Below are positions 18,201 through 27,447 of a stretch of 64,000 nt of DNA, piece after piece. The first letter of the stretch is position 1. Every line of letters starts with the position of its first letter. The notes beneath the pieces are model-generated. The model saw only the letters and a list, made by a program, of their open reading frames with translations, made no database searches and had not been told where the DNA came from. This stretch comes from Pseudomonas leptonychotis (GTDB lineage Bacteria; Pseudomonadota; Gammaproteobacteria; Pseudomonadales; Pseudomonadaceae): assembly GCF_004920405.1 (NCBI RefSeq), contig NZ_RFLV01000001.1, positions 62,001 to 126,000 on the forward strand, in the 5' to 3' direction. The position numbers were made by a program, and so were the translations under genes.

Positions 18201-20121
18201 TATTGACGAAGGCGTCCTGCAGAGTGTCGTTGAGCTGCTGAATGTCGACATTCAGACCTTCAGCGTAAGTAAAGGCAAAGTCGTGAATCCAGAACTCACG
18301 GCCATCGGCGCGTCGCAGCTTGTATGGGAACTCACCCAAAACGCGCAAGCCGAGGTTTTCCAGAATCGGCAGCACGTCCGACAACGGCAACGGCGTGTCC
18401 GCGTGATACAGCTTGCAATGCAATTGCTGCTCGCCCTGAGTCAGCGGCTGGTAGAAGCTCATCACCAACTGGCGCTTAGTATTCAGGCTGAGCAAGTGTT
18501 GCATGTCGACTACCGCCGAGTGCGGGGCAAAACGCTCACGGTAACCGGCGGGGAAACCAGCAGGAAACTCGCTCAGCACTTCGGTGCCTTGGGCCTCACC
18601 GAAGCTTTCCACCATTAAACTGGTGAAATCATCCTTCCACGAACGGCACGCCTGGATCACTTCTTTTTCCAGGCGTACGGGGTCGATCTGCACGCGATTT
18701 TTCGGGTCAACCTTGAGGATAAACTGCACCCGTGCCAGCACCGACTCCGAGAAGAACGTCCAGAACTCGCAATCGATACCCTGCAAACGATCCATCAGCA
18801 CCTGCTGGATCTTCATGCGGGTTTCGGTGGAATAAACATCGCGCGGTACATAAGCCAGGCAGTAGCAGAAGCGCCCGTAAGGGTCGCGGCGCACGAACAC
18901 GCGGATCTTGTTGCGTTCTTGGATCTGCACAATAGCCAGGGCAGTGCTGAACAGCTCGTCCACCGGGGTCTGAAACAAATCATCACGCGGCAAAACTTCC
19001 AGTACTTGGGCCAGCTCCTTGCCCAAGTGCGCACTGCTATCGAAGCCTGAGCGTTGCTCGATCACCGCCACCTTGCGGCGGATATAAGGAATGTTCCACA
19101 CGCTTTCGGCATACACCGCTGAGGTGTACAGCCCCATGAAGCGGCATTCCTTGATGACATTGCCCTTGGCGTCCAGCTCGCGGATCGACACCAAATCTGG
19201 GTACGCCGGTCGGTGCACGCGGCTGGGTACGGCGGCCTTGGCGAAAGACAGCAGCTGTGTGCTACGCAGGTAACTAACAGCCTCGGCCTCGATATGCGTG
19301 TCATCGGCCTTCAGGCCTGTGCGCAGGCTTTTGGACAGGCCCAACAGGGACTTTTCGTCATAGACAATAGTGCCGCCATCGGCACTGTCGGCGACGGTGA
19401 ACTCTTCATAACCGAGGAAGGTGAAGTGGTCATCGAGCAACCAGCTCATGAACACCTTGACCTCTTCCAGCTCGGCGCCTTCCACTTTGAGCTTGGCCTT
19501 ATCCAGCCAGGCACGCAGTTCTTTGGCCTTGGCTTTCATGGGCTGGAAGTCCGCCACACTCAGGCGCACATCGCTGAACACTTCCTGCAGGGCTTTCTCT
19601 AGAACTTTCAGCTCACCAGCGCTGGAACAGCGGTCAATTTCCAGAAACATCAGCGCTTCTTGCTGCACATCAGCGCCCTGAGCACCTTTGCTCAAGATTT
19701 CCTGCAGTTCACCGTTCTTGTTGCGGCGCACACTGAACACGCTGTTCTGCAGGGTGTGAATGCTGTAACCGCGACGGTTCAGCTCCATGCGTACCGAGTC
19801 GACCAGAAACGGGATGTCGCTGTGCAAAATCTCCACAGCGGAGTGAGTGGACTGCCAGCCGTGTTTTTCGTAATCAGGGTTAAATACCCGCACTTCGGGT
19901 TTGGCCGCGTCAAAACGCTCCAACACCCGCCAGGACGACAAAGTGCAGCCGACCAGATCAGAGAGGCGCCGTTGGGTCAGCTCCTCAAGGGCGATAATGC
20001 CGAAGAATTGCTCGGCGAACAGGGCTACTTGTGGCAAAGCCTGTTCGCTGACGTGCTGCGCCAGCGCCGTTTGCAGGTGATGCTGAAAATCGGCTTTGCT
20101 GGCCGCCGTAAAGAACGCCAT
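15280..20121 (-). CDS. gdhB: NAD-specific glutamate dehydrogenase, giant 180-kDa type
   Basis: 1613 aa, the expected size of the large GDH of Pseudomonas and Streptomyces (about 1600-1650). It deaminates glutamate to 2-oxoglutarate and ammonia with NAD+. The N-terminal 700 residues are the regulatory, ACT-like part. The catalytic core begins near residue 790; GGLRWSDREEDFRTE and the Lys-bearing GAKGGF motif lie near residue 850. GGAG stands seven bases before the ATG at 20121. It is monocistronic and divergent from moxR. Its use in amino acid catabolism in pseudomonads is family knowledge. Confidence 0.96.
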   Translation of the reverse strand: MAFFTAASKADFQHHLQTALAQHVSEQALPQVALFAEQFFGIIALEELTQRRLSDLVGCTLSSWRVLERFDAAKPEVRVFNPDYEKHGWQSTHSAVEILHSDIPFLVDSVRMELNRRGYSIHTLQNSVFSVRRNKNGELQEILSKGAQGADVQQEALMFLEIDRCSSAGELKVLEKALQEVFSDVRLSVADFQPMKAKAKELRAWLDKAKLKVEGAELEEVKVFMSWLLDDHFTFLGYEEFTVADSADGGTIVYDEKSLLGLSKSLRTGLKADDTHIEAEAVSYLRSTQLLSFAKAAVPSRVHRPAYPDLVSIRELDAKGNVIKECRFMGLYTSAVYAESVWNIPYIRRKVAVIEQRSGFDSSAHLGKELAQVLEVLPRDDLFQTPVDELFSTALAIVQIQERNKIRVFVRRDPYGRFCYCLAYVPRDVYSTETRMKIQQVLMDRLQGIDCEFWTFFSESVLARVQFILKVDPKNRVQIDPVRLEKEVIQACRSWKDDFTSLMVESFGEAQGTEVLSEFPAGFPAGYRERFAPHSAVVDMQHLLSLNTKRQLVMSFYQPLTQGEQQLHCKLYHADTPLPLSDVLPILENLGLRVLGEFPYKLRRADGREFWIHDFAFTYAEGLNVDIQQLNDTLQDAFVNIVGSAAENDGFNRLVLMAAMPWRDVALLRAYARYLKQIRLGFDLSYIASTLVNHADIAKELVRLFKTRFYLARKLTADDLEDKQQKLEQAILSALDNVAVLNEDRILRRYLDLIKATLRTNFYQADASGAPKSYFSFKLNPRAIPDIPRPTPKFEIFVYSPRVEGVHLRFGDVARGGLRWSDREEDFRTEVLGLVKAQQVKNAVIVPMGAKGGFIPRRLPLGGSRDEVLAEGIACYRIFISGLLDITDNLKEGAVVPPPSVVRHDGDDPYLVVAADKGTATFSDIANGIAADYGFWLDDAFASGGSAGYDHKGMGITAKGGWVSVQRHFRERGIDVQKDDVTVIGIGDMAGDVFGNGLLLSKSLQLVAAFNHMHIFIDPTPDAAKSFVERQRLFDLPRSSWADYDAKLISAGGGIFLRSAKSIAISPQMKERFDISADKLAPTELLNALLKAPVDLLWNGGIGTYVKSSKESHADAGDKANDILRVDGRELRAKVVGEGGNLGMTQLGRVEYGLNGGKSNTDFIDNAGGVDCSDHEVNIKILLGEIVSAGDMTGKQRNKLLVEMTDAVGGLVLGNNYKQTQALSLAERRARERVGEYKRLMSALEAAGKLDRGLEFLPTDDELNERAAKGQGLTRPELAVLISYSKIDLKESLLKSQVPDDEYLAREMETAFPPLLATKFGEQMRRHRLKREIVSTQIANDLVNHMGITFVQRLKESTGMSAANVAGAYVIVRDLFRLPHWWQQIEALDYQVPAELQLHLMDELMRLGRRATRWFLRNRRSDLDAARDVAHFAPRVEALALRLDELLEGPAREQWLARFQAYVEAGVPEVLARVVAGTSHLYTLLPIIEASDVTAQEPDRVAAAYFAIGGSLELSWYLQQITSLPVENNWQALAREAFRDDLDWQQRAITVSVLQMAEGPADIEERVGVWLDQHRRLVDRWKLMLGELRAATATDYAMYAVANRELMDLAQSA

Positions 20122-20227
20122 GGGTGTGCTCCGTTTGGCTGGTGATTCGACTCGGGGGCAGTCGCGAGAATGACCTTCGCCACAACCTTGTTGTTCAACG
20201 TTAGTCTAGGAGGCAGCGATTGCATTA

Positions 20228-20242
20228 AAGTGGCTGCCACTT
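20228..20242. promoter_or_regulatory. short inverted repeat in the gdhB/moxR divergent gap
   Basis: AAGTGGC T GCCACTT, a 7+1+7 palindrome between the two divergent starts. It could be an operator for either gene. No matching regulator is evident, and a chance palindrome of this length is possible. Confidence 0.3.
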
Positions 20243-20283
20243 AACTCTGGCGAGTCTCACGACCCGCTGGTCACATTTGCTGG

Positions 20284-21255
<972 letters not shown>

Positions 21256-21260
21256 GCACC

Positions 21261-22202
21261 ATGCATGATCAACCCACGCAACCCGGCATTCGCGTCAGCC
21301 TCGGTGAACTGATCGAGATGCGCCACCGTGTGCGTGAGGTTCAATTGTTTTCTACCCCCGCGCAGCGCAGCCCACTGATCGGCCTGCACCACTCCAAGCT
21401 GCGTGGACGCGGCGTGGACTTTGATCAAGTGCGGGTTTATCAGCCCGGTGACGATGTGCGCACCATCGATTGGCGCGTCACCGCGCGCACCCAGGAGCCG
21501 CACACCAAGTTGTTCCATGAAGAGCGCGAGCGACCGATCTACATCATGGTTGAGCAAAGCAAGCGGCTGTTCTTCGGCTCTGGGCTGATGTTCAAGTCGG
21601 TGCTCGCGGCCCAGGCTGCCAGCCTGATCGGCTGGGCCGCACTGGGCCATAACGACCGCATCGGCGGTCTGGTATTCGGCGACGTTGAGCACCACGAAGT
21701 CAAACCGCGGCGCAGCAAGCAAAGCCTGCTGCAGCTGCTCAGTCGTCTGGCCAAAGCCAACCAGGCACTGAGTTGCGACAGCCAAGGTGAACGCGACAGC
21801 TTCGGCCTGGCCTTGCGCCGTGCCCGCGAAGTGTTACGACCCGGTAGCCTGGTGGTGGTGCTGTGCGATGAGCGCACACTCAACGACAGCAGCGAACAAC
21901 AGTTGCAACTGCTCGCTCGACACACCGACCTGCTGCTGCTGCCGCTTTCGGACCCCCTCGACCACGAACTGCCCAATGCCGGCCTGCTGCGTTTTACCGA
22001 GCGGGGCGCACAGCTGGAGCTGGACACCCAGGACGCCGAGCTGCGCCAGGCGTATCGCAACCTCGCCGATGCACGCCAGTCCCGCTGGCAGCGCCTGGCG
22101 CAGAAGCTCGGTGTGCCGCTGCTGGCCTTGAACACCCAGAGTGAAATGATTGAACAGTTACGCGAACATCTAAACGCCCAGCGCCCGAGGAAAACCCCGT
22201 GA
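21261..22202 (+). CDS. DUF58 domain protein of the MoxR/Bat operon
   Basis: 313 aa, soluble, with the DUF58 core at about residues 45-95 (GVDFDQVRVYQPGDDVRTID, then WRVTART) and a VWA-like fold after it. DUF58 proteins almost always sit between MoxR and the VWA proteins and probably form part of the same membrane-associated assembly. The TGA overlaps the GTG start of the next gene (GTGA). No catalytic role is known for the family. Confidence 0.9.
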   Translation: MHDQPTQPGIRVSLGELIEMRHRVREVQLFSTPAQRSPLIGLHHSKLRGRGVDFDQVRVYQPGDDVRTIDWRVTARTQEPHTKLFHEERERPIYIMVEQSKRLFFGSGLMFKSVLAAQAASLIGWAALGHNDRIGGLVFGDVEHHEVKPRRSKQSLLQLLSRLAKANQALSCDSQGERDSFGLALRRAREVLRPGSLVVVLCDERTLNDSSEQQLQLLARHTDLLLLPLSDPLDHELPNAGLLRFTERGAQLELDTQDAELRQAYRNLADARQSRWQRLAQKLGVPLLALNTQSEMIEQLREHLNAQRPRKTP

Positions 22203-22693
22203 ACCCGCTGGATCAACTCGAACCTCTGATCGCCCCACCGGCCATCAGCTGGTGGCCGCCGGCGCCGGGCTGGTGGTTGCTCGCTCTGTTGTTGCCATTG
22301 CTGCTGTGGGGTGGCTTCACCTTGCTCAAACGCCTGCCGCGCAAAGCCACCGGCGCCGCGAACGATGCGCTACTCGACCCGCTGCGTCTGGCAGCACTGA
22401 ACGAGCTTGAAAACTTGAGCAAGCCCTATAACGGTGTCGATGCCGGTCCTTGGCTGCAACAACTCAACGCCATCCTCAAACGCCTGTGTCGCGAGCGTTA
22501 CCCGCAAAGCCACAGTCACGTGCTCAGCAGCCGTGCCTGGCTGGCCTTTCTCGACAGCCGCTGCCCAGCTGCCGGCCTGACCCGGTGGATGATTCTGGTC
22601 GAAGGGGCCTATCGGCCCCATTGCAACCTGGATGACAAAGCCATTGCCGGCCTCAACCAGGCAGTGTCGATCTGGATTCGCAAACATGTTTGA
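22199..22693 (+). CDS. DUF4381 family small membrane protein
   Basis: 164 aa, with a single transmembrane segment at about residues 24-41 (WWLLALLLPLLLWGGFTL), a Pro-rich N-terminus before it and a cytosolic helical domain after. This is the usual member between DUF58 and the first VWA protein in Pseudomonas bat-type operons. The GTG start at 22199 overlaps the DUF58 stop and the end overlaps the next ATG by eight bases. Function unknown; an accessory subunit of the VWA complex is the likely role. Confidence 0.85.
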   Translation: MNPLDQLEPLIAPPAISWWPPAPGWWLLALLLPLLLWGGFTLLKRLPRKATGAANDALLDPLRLAALNELENLSKPYNGVDAGPWLQQLNAILKRLCRERYPQSHSHVLSSRAWLAFLDSRCPAAGLTRWMILVEGAYRPHCNLDDKAIAGLNQAVSIWIRKHV

Positions 22694-23717
22694 GTTTGCC
22701 TGGCCCTGGGTCTTTCTCCTCGCGCCCCTGCCCTGGTTGCTGCGAACCTGGTTGCCTGCAGCGGACAGCGGCGAGGCGGCGCTGAAAATCAGCTTTCTGG
22801 CGGAACTCGAAGGGCTAAGCGGGCGACGAGCGCGCGTACGCCTGCCAACCTTGCGCCAACAAGCGCCGTTTGCACTGGTTTGGTTATTGCTGCTGCTGGC
22901 CTGCGCCCGCCCGCAATGGCTCGGTGAACCGCTCCCCTTGCCCGCCAGCGGCCGCGACCTGTTGCTGGCCGTGGATGTGTCCGGCTCCATGGATTACGCA
23001 GACATGACTTGGGAAGACCAGGAAGTCAGCCGCCTGACCCTGGTCAAACATCTGCTCGGCGACTTTATCGACGGTCGCCAGGGTGACCGAGTCGGCCTTA
23101 TTTTATTCGGCAGTCGCGCTTACCTGCAGTCACCGTTGACCTTTGACCGGCAGACCGTGCACACCTGGCTGGATGAGGCGCAAAAGAATATTGCCGGGCC
23201 CCAAACCGCCATCGGCGATGCCATTGGCCTGGCAGTCAAACGCCTGCGCGAACGCCCGGCGCAGAGCCGCGTGCTGGTACTGGTCACCGACGGCGCCAAC
23301 AACGGTGGTGAAATCGAGCCGTTGACCGCCGCACGCTTGGCCGCCGAAGAAGGCATCACCATTTACCCTATCGGCATCGGTGCCGACCCCGAACAAGGCG
23401 GCGTGCTCGGCATGCTCGGCTTCAACCCCGGTATCGAACTGGACGAGCCGAGCCTGCGTGCAATTGCCGAAGCCACCGGCGGCGAATACTTCCGCGCCCG
23501 CGACAGCGAAGAGCTGCAAGCGATCGAAGCCACCCTCGACCGGCTGGAGCCGGTGGCGCAAAAACCAACCCTGGCGCGCCCAACCTTGCCACTGTATCCC
23601 TGGCCACTGGGCCTCGCGCTGCTGCTCAGCCTGTTACCCGCCGGCCAAACACTCTGGCCAACCCTGCAGCCACGCTGGCGCAACCCACTGACACGACGAC
23701 AGGGGAAACAGCCATGA
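22686..23717 (+). CDS. VWA-domain membrane protein, BatA type
   Basis: 343 aa. Transmembrane segments near residues 7-22 and 60-75 precede a von Willebrand A domain whose metal site DVSGS (Asp97, Ser99, Ser101) is intact; a third membrane helix lies near 305-325. The VWA domain faces the periplasm in this family. The start at 22686 (MFEFAWPWVFLL) was chosen over an earlier frame opening because it gives the standard BatA N-terminus. ATGA coupling to the next gene. Confidence 0.93.
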   Translation: MFEFAWPWVFLLAPLPWLLRTWLPAADSGEAALKISFLAELEGLSGRRARVRLPTLRQQAPFALVWLLLLLACARPQWLGEPLPLPASGRDLLLAVDVSGSMDYADMTWEDQEVSRLTLVKHLLGDFIDGRQGDRVGLILFGSRAYLQSPLTFDRQTVHTWLDEAQKNIAGPQTAIGDAIGLAVKRLRERPAQSRVLVLVTDGANNGGEIEPLTAARLAAEEGITIYPIGIGADPEQGGVLGMLGFNPGIELDEPSLRAIAEATGGEYFRARDSEELQAIEATLDRLEPVAQKPTLARPTLPLYPWPLGLALLLSLLPAGQTLWPTLQPRWRNPLTRRQGKQP

Positions 23718-25477
23718 GCGACCTGGCGAACCTCTGGCCACACTGGCAGCGACCTTTCTGGTTGTTACTGATACCGCTGCTGGGTGTGCTGTTGTGGCAA
23801 CTCTGGCACCGGGAAAAACGCGCCGGGCGCTGGCAGCTTTTGCTACCAGCGGCCTTCCAGGCAGCGCTATTGACCACCACACGCGGGCAGAACAGCCGCT
23901 TGCCCTGGCTGGCCCTGGGCCTAGCCTGGCTACTTGCTGTACTGGCGCTGCTGGGCCCAAGCTGGCAACGCATTGAACAGCACAACCCCAAACCGGCTGA
24001 TCCGTTGGTGGTGATGCTGGAACTGACCTCTGACATGCTCGCCAGTGACGCCTCACCCAACCGTCTGGCACAGGCCAAGCGCAAGCTGCTCGACCTGTTA
24101 GACGCACGCCAGGATGCACAAACGGCCATCGTCGTGTATGCCGGCAGCGCGCACACCTTGGTGCCCCTGTCCGACGACCTGGCCACCAGTCGCAACCTGC
24201 TCGACGCGTTGAACCCGGGGATCATGCCCGAACCTGGCAAGCGCGCCGACCTGGCCGTAGCCAAAGCCCTGCAACTGCTCGAGCAGGGCGGCCAGGGCAA
24301 CGGTCGCCTGCTGCTACTGACCAGCAGCCTGAGTGAAACGGAGCGTCAGGCCATCAGCCAAAACCTCGGCCGCCGTGGCGAACGCCTGCGTATTCTCGGC
24401 ATCGGCAGCACCCAAGGTGCGCCGATCATTCAGGAAGACGGCTCATTCCTCAAGGACGCCCAAGGCACCATTCTGCTACCGCGCCTGGACAGCAATGGTA
24501 TGAAGCGCTTTGCCAATGAGCTCGGCGGCCAGTATCAGGGCGTGACGCTGGACGAGCGTGACCTGCGCACCCTGGGTCTGCTGGATGCGCCACAGCAGCT
24601 GCGCCGCGATGGCGAGCTGACTCGCCTACAAGCCTGGGCCGACCAGAGCCACTGGCTGTTGCTGCCGCTGCTGTTACTCGCGGCCTGCGCGGCGCGGCGC
24701 GGCTGGCTGCTGTGTTTGCCGCTGCTACTACTGGGCTTGCCGCAAAACAGCTACGCCTTCAGTTTCGAAGACCTCTGGTTACGCGCCGATCAACAAGGCC
24801 AACGCCTGCTTGAGGCACAACAACCGGCAGAAGCTGCGCAACGTTTCAACGATCCGCGCTGGCAAGGTCAAGCCCTCTACCAAGCCGGAGATTACGCTGC
24901 GGCCGCCGAACGCTTCGGCAACGGCGAAAGCGCCAGCGACCACTACAACCGTGGCAACGCACTGGCGCAGAGTAATGAGTTGGAAGCGGCCATAGAGGCC
25001 TACACTCAGGCGCTCGAGATACAGCCTGAGCTGGCTCAGGCGCAAAAAAACAAAGCCCTAATCGAAGAGTTGCTACGCCAGAACCAGCAACAGCAGCAAC
25101 AGCAGGACCAAAGCGATAGCGCGCAAGAACCGAATGAGCAGCAGAATCAGCCCAGCAGCCCGCCACAAGCCGGGCAGCCCGATCCAAAAGCCCAGCAGCA
25201 GACCGAGCAATCGCCGGCCAAGCCATCGGCGCCTGAAGACGAGGGTGAAAAGCCCACGCAACCCGGCGCCGACAAAGACGCGGAGCCATCGCTGTCGCAA
25301 CCAGAAGAAGACGACAACAGCGGTGAAGAACAGGTCGCCAGCGCCGAGCCGGCCCTTGACGGCGAACGACGCCAGGCATTGGAACAATGGCTGCGGCAGA
25401 TCCCTGACGATCCAGGCGAATTGCTGCGGCGTAAATTCAGGCTGGAACAACAACAGCGCCAGGAACAACTGCAATGA
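23714..25477 (+). CDS. VWA-TPR fusion protein (BatB + BatC type) with degenerate metal site
   Basis: 587 aa. Membrane helices near residues 13-30 and 65-82, then a VWA domain in which the DxSxS metal motif has changed to E-L-T-S-D (103-107), so metal binding is doubtful. A further hydrophobic stretch (about 310-350) leads to TPR-like helices (375-450), then a low-complexity Gln/Pro/Glu tail (455-545) and a short charged C-terminal domain. BatB and BatC are separate proteins in many bacteria; here they are fused. The TPR part should face the periplasm. ATGA overlaps at both ends. Confidence 0.9.
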   Translation: MSDLANLWPHWQRPFWLLLIPLLGVLLWQLWHREKRAGRWQLLLPAAFQAALLTTTRGQNSRLPWLALGLAWLLAVLALLGPSWQRIEQHNPKPADPLVVMLELTSDMLASDASPNRLAQAKRKLLDLLDARQDAQTAIVVYAGSAHTLVPLSDDLATSRNLLDALNPGIMPEPGKRADLAVAKALQLLEQGGQGNGRLLLLTSSLSETERQAISQNLGRRGERLRILGIGSTQGAPIIQEDGSFLKDAQGTILLPRLDSNGMKRFANELGGQYQGVTLDERDLRTLGLLDAPQQLRRDGELTRLQAWADQSHWLLLPLLLLAACAARRGWLLCLPLLLLGLPQNSYAFSFEDLWLRADQQGQRLLEAQQPAEAAQRFNDPRWQGQALYQAGDYAAAAERFGNGESASDHYNRGNALAQSNELEAAIEAYTQALEIQPELAQAQKNKALIEELLRQNQQQQQQQDQSDSAQEPNEQQNQPSSPPQAGQPDPKAQQQTEQSPAKPSAPEDEGEKPTQPGADKDAEPSLSQPEEDDNSGEEQVASAEPALDGERRQALEQWLRQIPDDPGELLRRKFRLEQQQRQEQLQ

Positions 25478-27114
25478 GTCGACTGCTCTGTACCCTTTTG
25501 CTTGGCCTGCTGGCCCTGAACGTCAGCGCGCAAAGCCTGACCGCCAGCGTCGACCGCACCCGCCTGGATGCCGGTGAGAGCGTTGAGCTGACCCTGGAAT
25601 CGGATGACGCCACACTGTTTGGCAAGCCTGACCTGCTGCCGCTCAACGATCTGTTCGAGGTGCTCGGCACCCGCCAGGTCAATCGCCTGACCACCGGCAG
25701 CAATGGCGCCCAAGCCAGCACCCGCTGGATTGTCACCCTGCAACCCAAGCACAGCGGTTACGTGGTGATACCACCACTGAGCCTGGGCCAGCTACAAAGC
25801 GCGCCCATCACCCTGCACGTACAGCAGGGCAACAGCGCTGCTGACAGCCGCCTGGCTCCGGTGTTTATCGACGCCAGCCTGGATCAGGAGAGCGTCTATG
25901 TGCAGGCGCAAACCGTACTGACGCTGCGCATTTACCACTCTGTTTCGCTTTACGACGACAGCAGCCTGACCCCGCTGGATATGCCCCAGGCGCGGGTGGA
26001 GGCCCTGGGCGAACCACGTACTTACGAAAAAGACATCAATGGCGTGCGCCATGGTGTGATCGAGTTGCGCTATGCGATCTTCCCTCAGGAAAGTGGTGAG
26101 TTGCTGATCCCGGCACAAGCTTTTACCGCCACGGCGGTTGATCGCTCCAGCAGCAATGCCTATAACCCGTTCGGCCCACGACCCGGCAAGGTCGTGCGCG
26201 TCAGGTCCCCGGAAATCCCGCTGACAGTAAAAGCCAAGCCGGCCAGCTATCCAGCCGATGCACCCTGGCTGCCCGCGCAAGCGCTGACTCTAAGTGAGGT
26301 GTGGAGCCCTCAACCCGAAGATGCCCGCGTCGGTGACTCGCTGACCCGCAGCCTGCTACTCGAGGTGCAAGGTCTTGCCAGCGCACAGCTTCCGCCTTTG
26401 CCTGCAACCCAGGTCAGTGGCCTGCGTCGCTATCCCGACCAACCGCAATTAACCAATCAGGCCAGCGACAACGGCCTGATCGGCAGCCGTGAAGAACGCG
26501 AAGCCTTGGTGGCCAATCGCGAAGGTTTGATCGTTCTGCCTGCAGTCGAGGTGTTGTGGTGGAACACCAAGACCGACCAACTGGAACGCAGCAGCCTGCC
26601 AGCACGCGACCTGCAGGTAGCGGCCAATCCCGCGCTGGATACCCTACCCGTGGAAGCAGAGCGACCTGACTCCATCGCAATATCTACCTCAGCGCTGTGG
26701 CCCTGGCAGTTGAGCACTGGGCTACTGAGCCTGACCACCCTGCTCGGTTTCACTCTCTGGTGGCGTGCACGTCGTCAGCCTGCCGTAACGCCCAACCAGC
26801 AAACAGGCCCCAGCCCGCGTAACTTGCTCGACGACCTCAAGCGCAGTTGCTTGGCCAATGACTCGCAGGCCACCCGCCACGCGCTGGATGCCTGGGCCCG
26901 CCAGCAACCAGAAACCTTGGCCGACATGGCCGCGCGCTTTACTCCACTGTCGGAGGCGCTTGATGGCCTCAACGGCGCGCTCTACAGCGAAAGTGGCCAG
27001 CACTGGCAAGGTCGTAACCTCTGGCTGGCTATTCGCAGCCTGCCCGCCGTAGAAGACCTTGAGGGCAGCGCCAACATCGACACCAGCGCGCTGCCTCCGC
27101 TGTATCCGCGCTAA
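25474..27114 (+). CDS. BatD-like protein
   Basis: 546 aa. A signal peptide (first 19 residues, ending NVSA) leads a long beta-rich periplasmic part, with one transmembrane helix at about 405-425 and a cytosolic helical tail. This is the standard BatD layout (oxygen-tolerance family). It closes the operon; a terminator follows about 290 bases on. Its place beside the VWA proteins suggests a joint periplasmic complex. Confidence 0.9.
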   Translation: MSRLLCTLLLGLLALNVSAQSLTASVDRTRLDAGESVELTLESDDATLFGKPDLLPLNDLFEVLGTRQVNRLTTGSNGAQASTRWIVTLQPKHSGYVVIPPLSLGQLQSAPITLHVQQGNSAADSRLAPVFIDASLDQESVYVQAQTVLTLRIYHSVSLYDDSSLTPLDMPQARVEALGEPRTYEKDINGVRHGVIELRYAIFPQESGELLIPAQAFTATAVDRSSSNAYNPFGPRPGKVVRVRSPEIPLTVKAKPASYPADAPWLPAQALTLSEVWSPQPEDARVGDSLTRSLLLEVQGLASAQLPPLPATQVSGLRRYPDQPQLTNQASDNGLIGSREEREALVANREGLIVLPAVEVLWWNTKTDQLERSSLPARDLQVAANPALDTLPVEAERPDSIAISTSALWPWQLSTGLLSLTTLLGFTLWWRARRQPAVTPNQQTGPSPRNLLDDLKRSCLANDSQATRHALDAWARQQPETLADMAARFTPLSEALDGLNGALYSESGQHWQGRNLWLAIRSLPAVEDLEGSANIDTSALPPLYPR

Positions 27115-27395
27115 GAACAGCACCGGCAAGGCCTAGCAGACGCAAATCATGTGTACGCCCACGCTCACCAGGCGCATTGGCTTAACGCCAACAGGGTAAG
27201 CGTGCGGCACACACAGACGTGAACCTCAGCACCCAAGCGCAGCCTCACGCCTCATCAAACGGCAATAATCGGCATCACGCATGGCCGGCATAACGCCACA
27301 TGCTGAATACGCCAATCCGCCCTAGCACTGCCTCAAGTGTGTATGCCTCAAGCGTGAACATGGACGCTCGGCCCACCACGGATAAACAGGCAATA
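27115..27395. other. intergenic stretch after the bat operon
   Basis: About 280 bases with no credible gene, repeat or RNA gene. It ends in the shared terminator. Nothing else was recognised. Confidence 0.5.
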
Positions 27396-27424
27396 AAAAA
27401 CCGCGGCCCAGGGCCGCGGTTTTT
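27396..27424. terminator. convergent terminator between bat operon and RND gene
   Basis: AAAAACCGCGGCCC A GGGCCGCGGTTTTT: a perfect GC-rich stem with A and T runs on both sides, so active in both directions. Confidence 0.88.
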
Positions 27425-27447
27425 AGTGTTGCGACTGCGTATTAGGC

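Noticed and set aside
25080..25330. CAG/CAA-rich repeat-like stretch
   Set aside because: It is the in-frame low-complexity Gln/Pro/Glu tail of the VWA-TPR protein, not a DNA repeat element.
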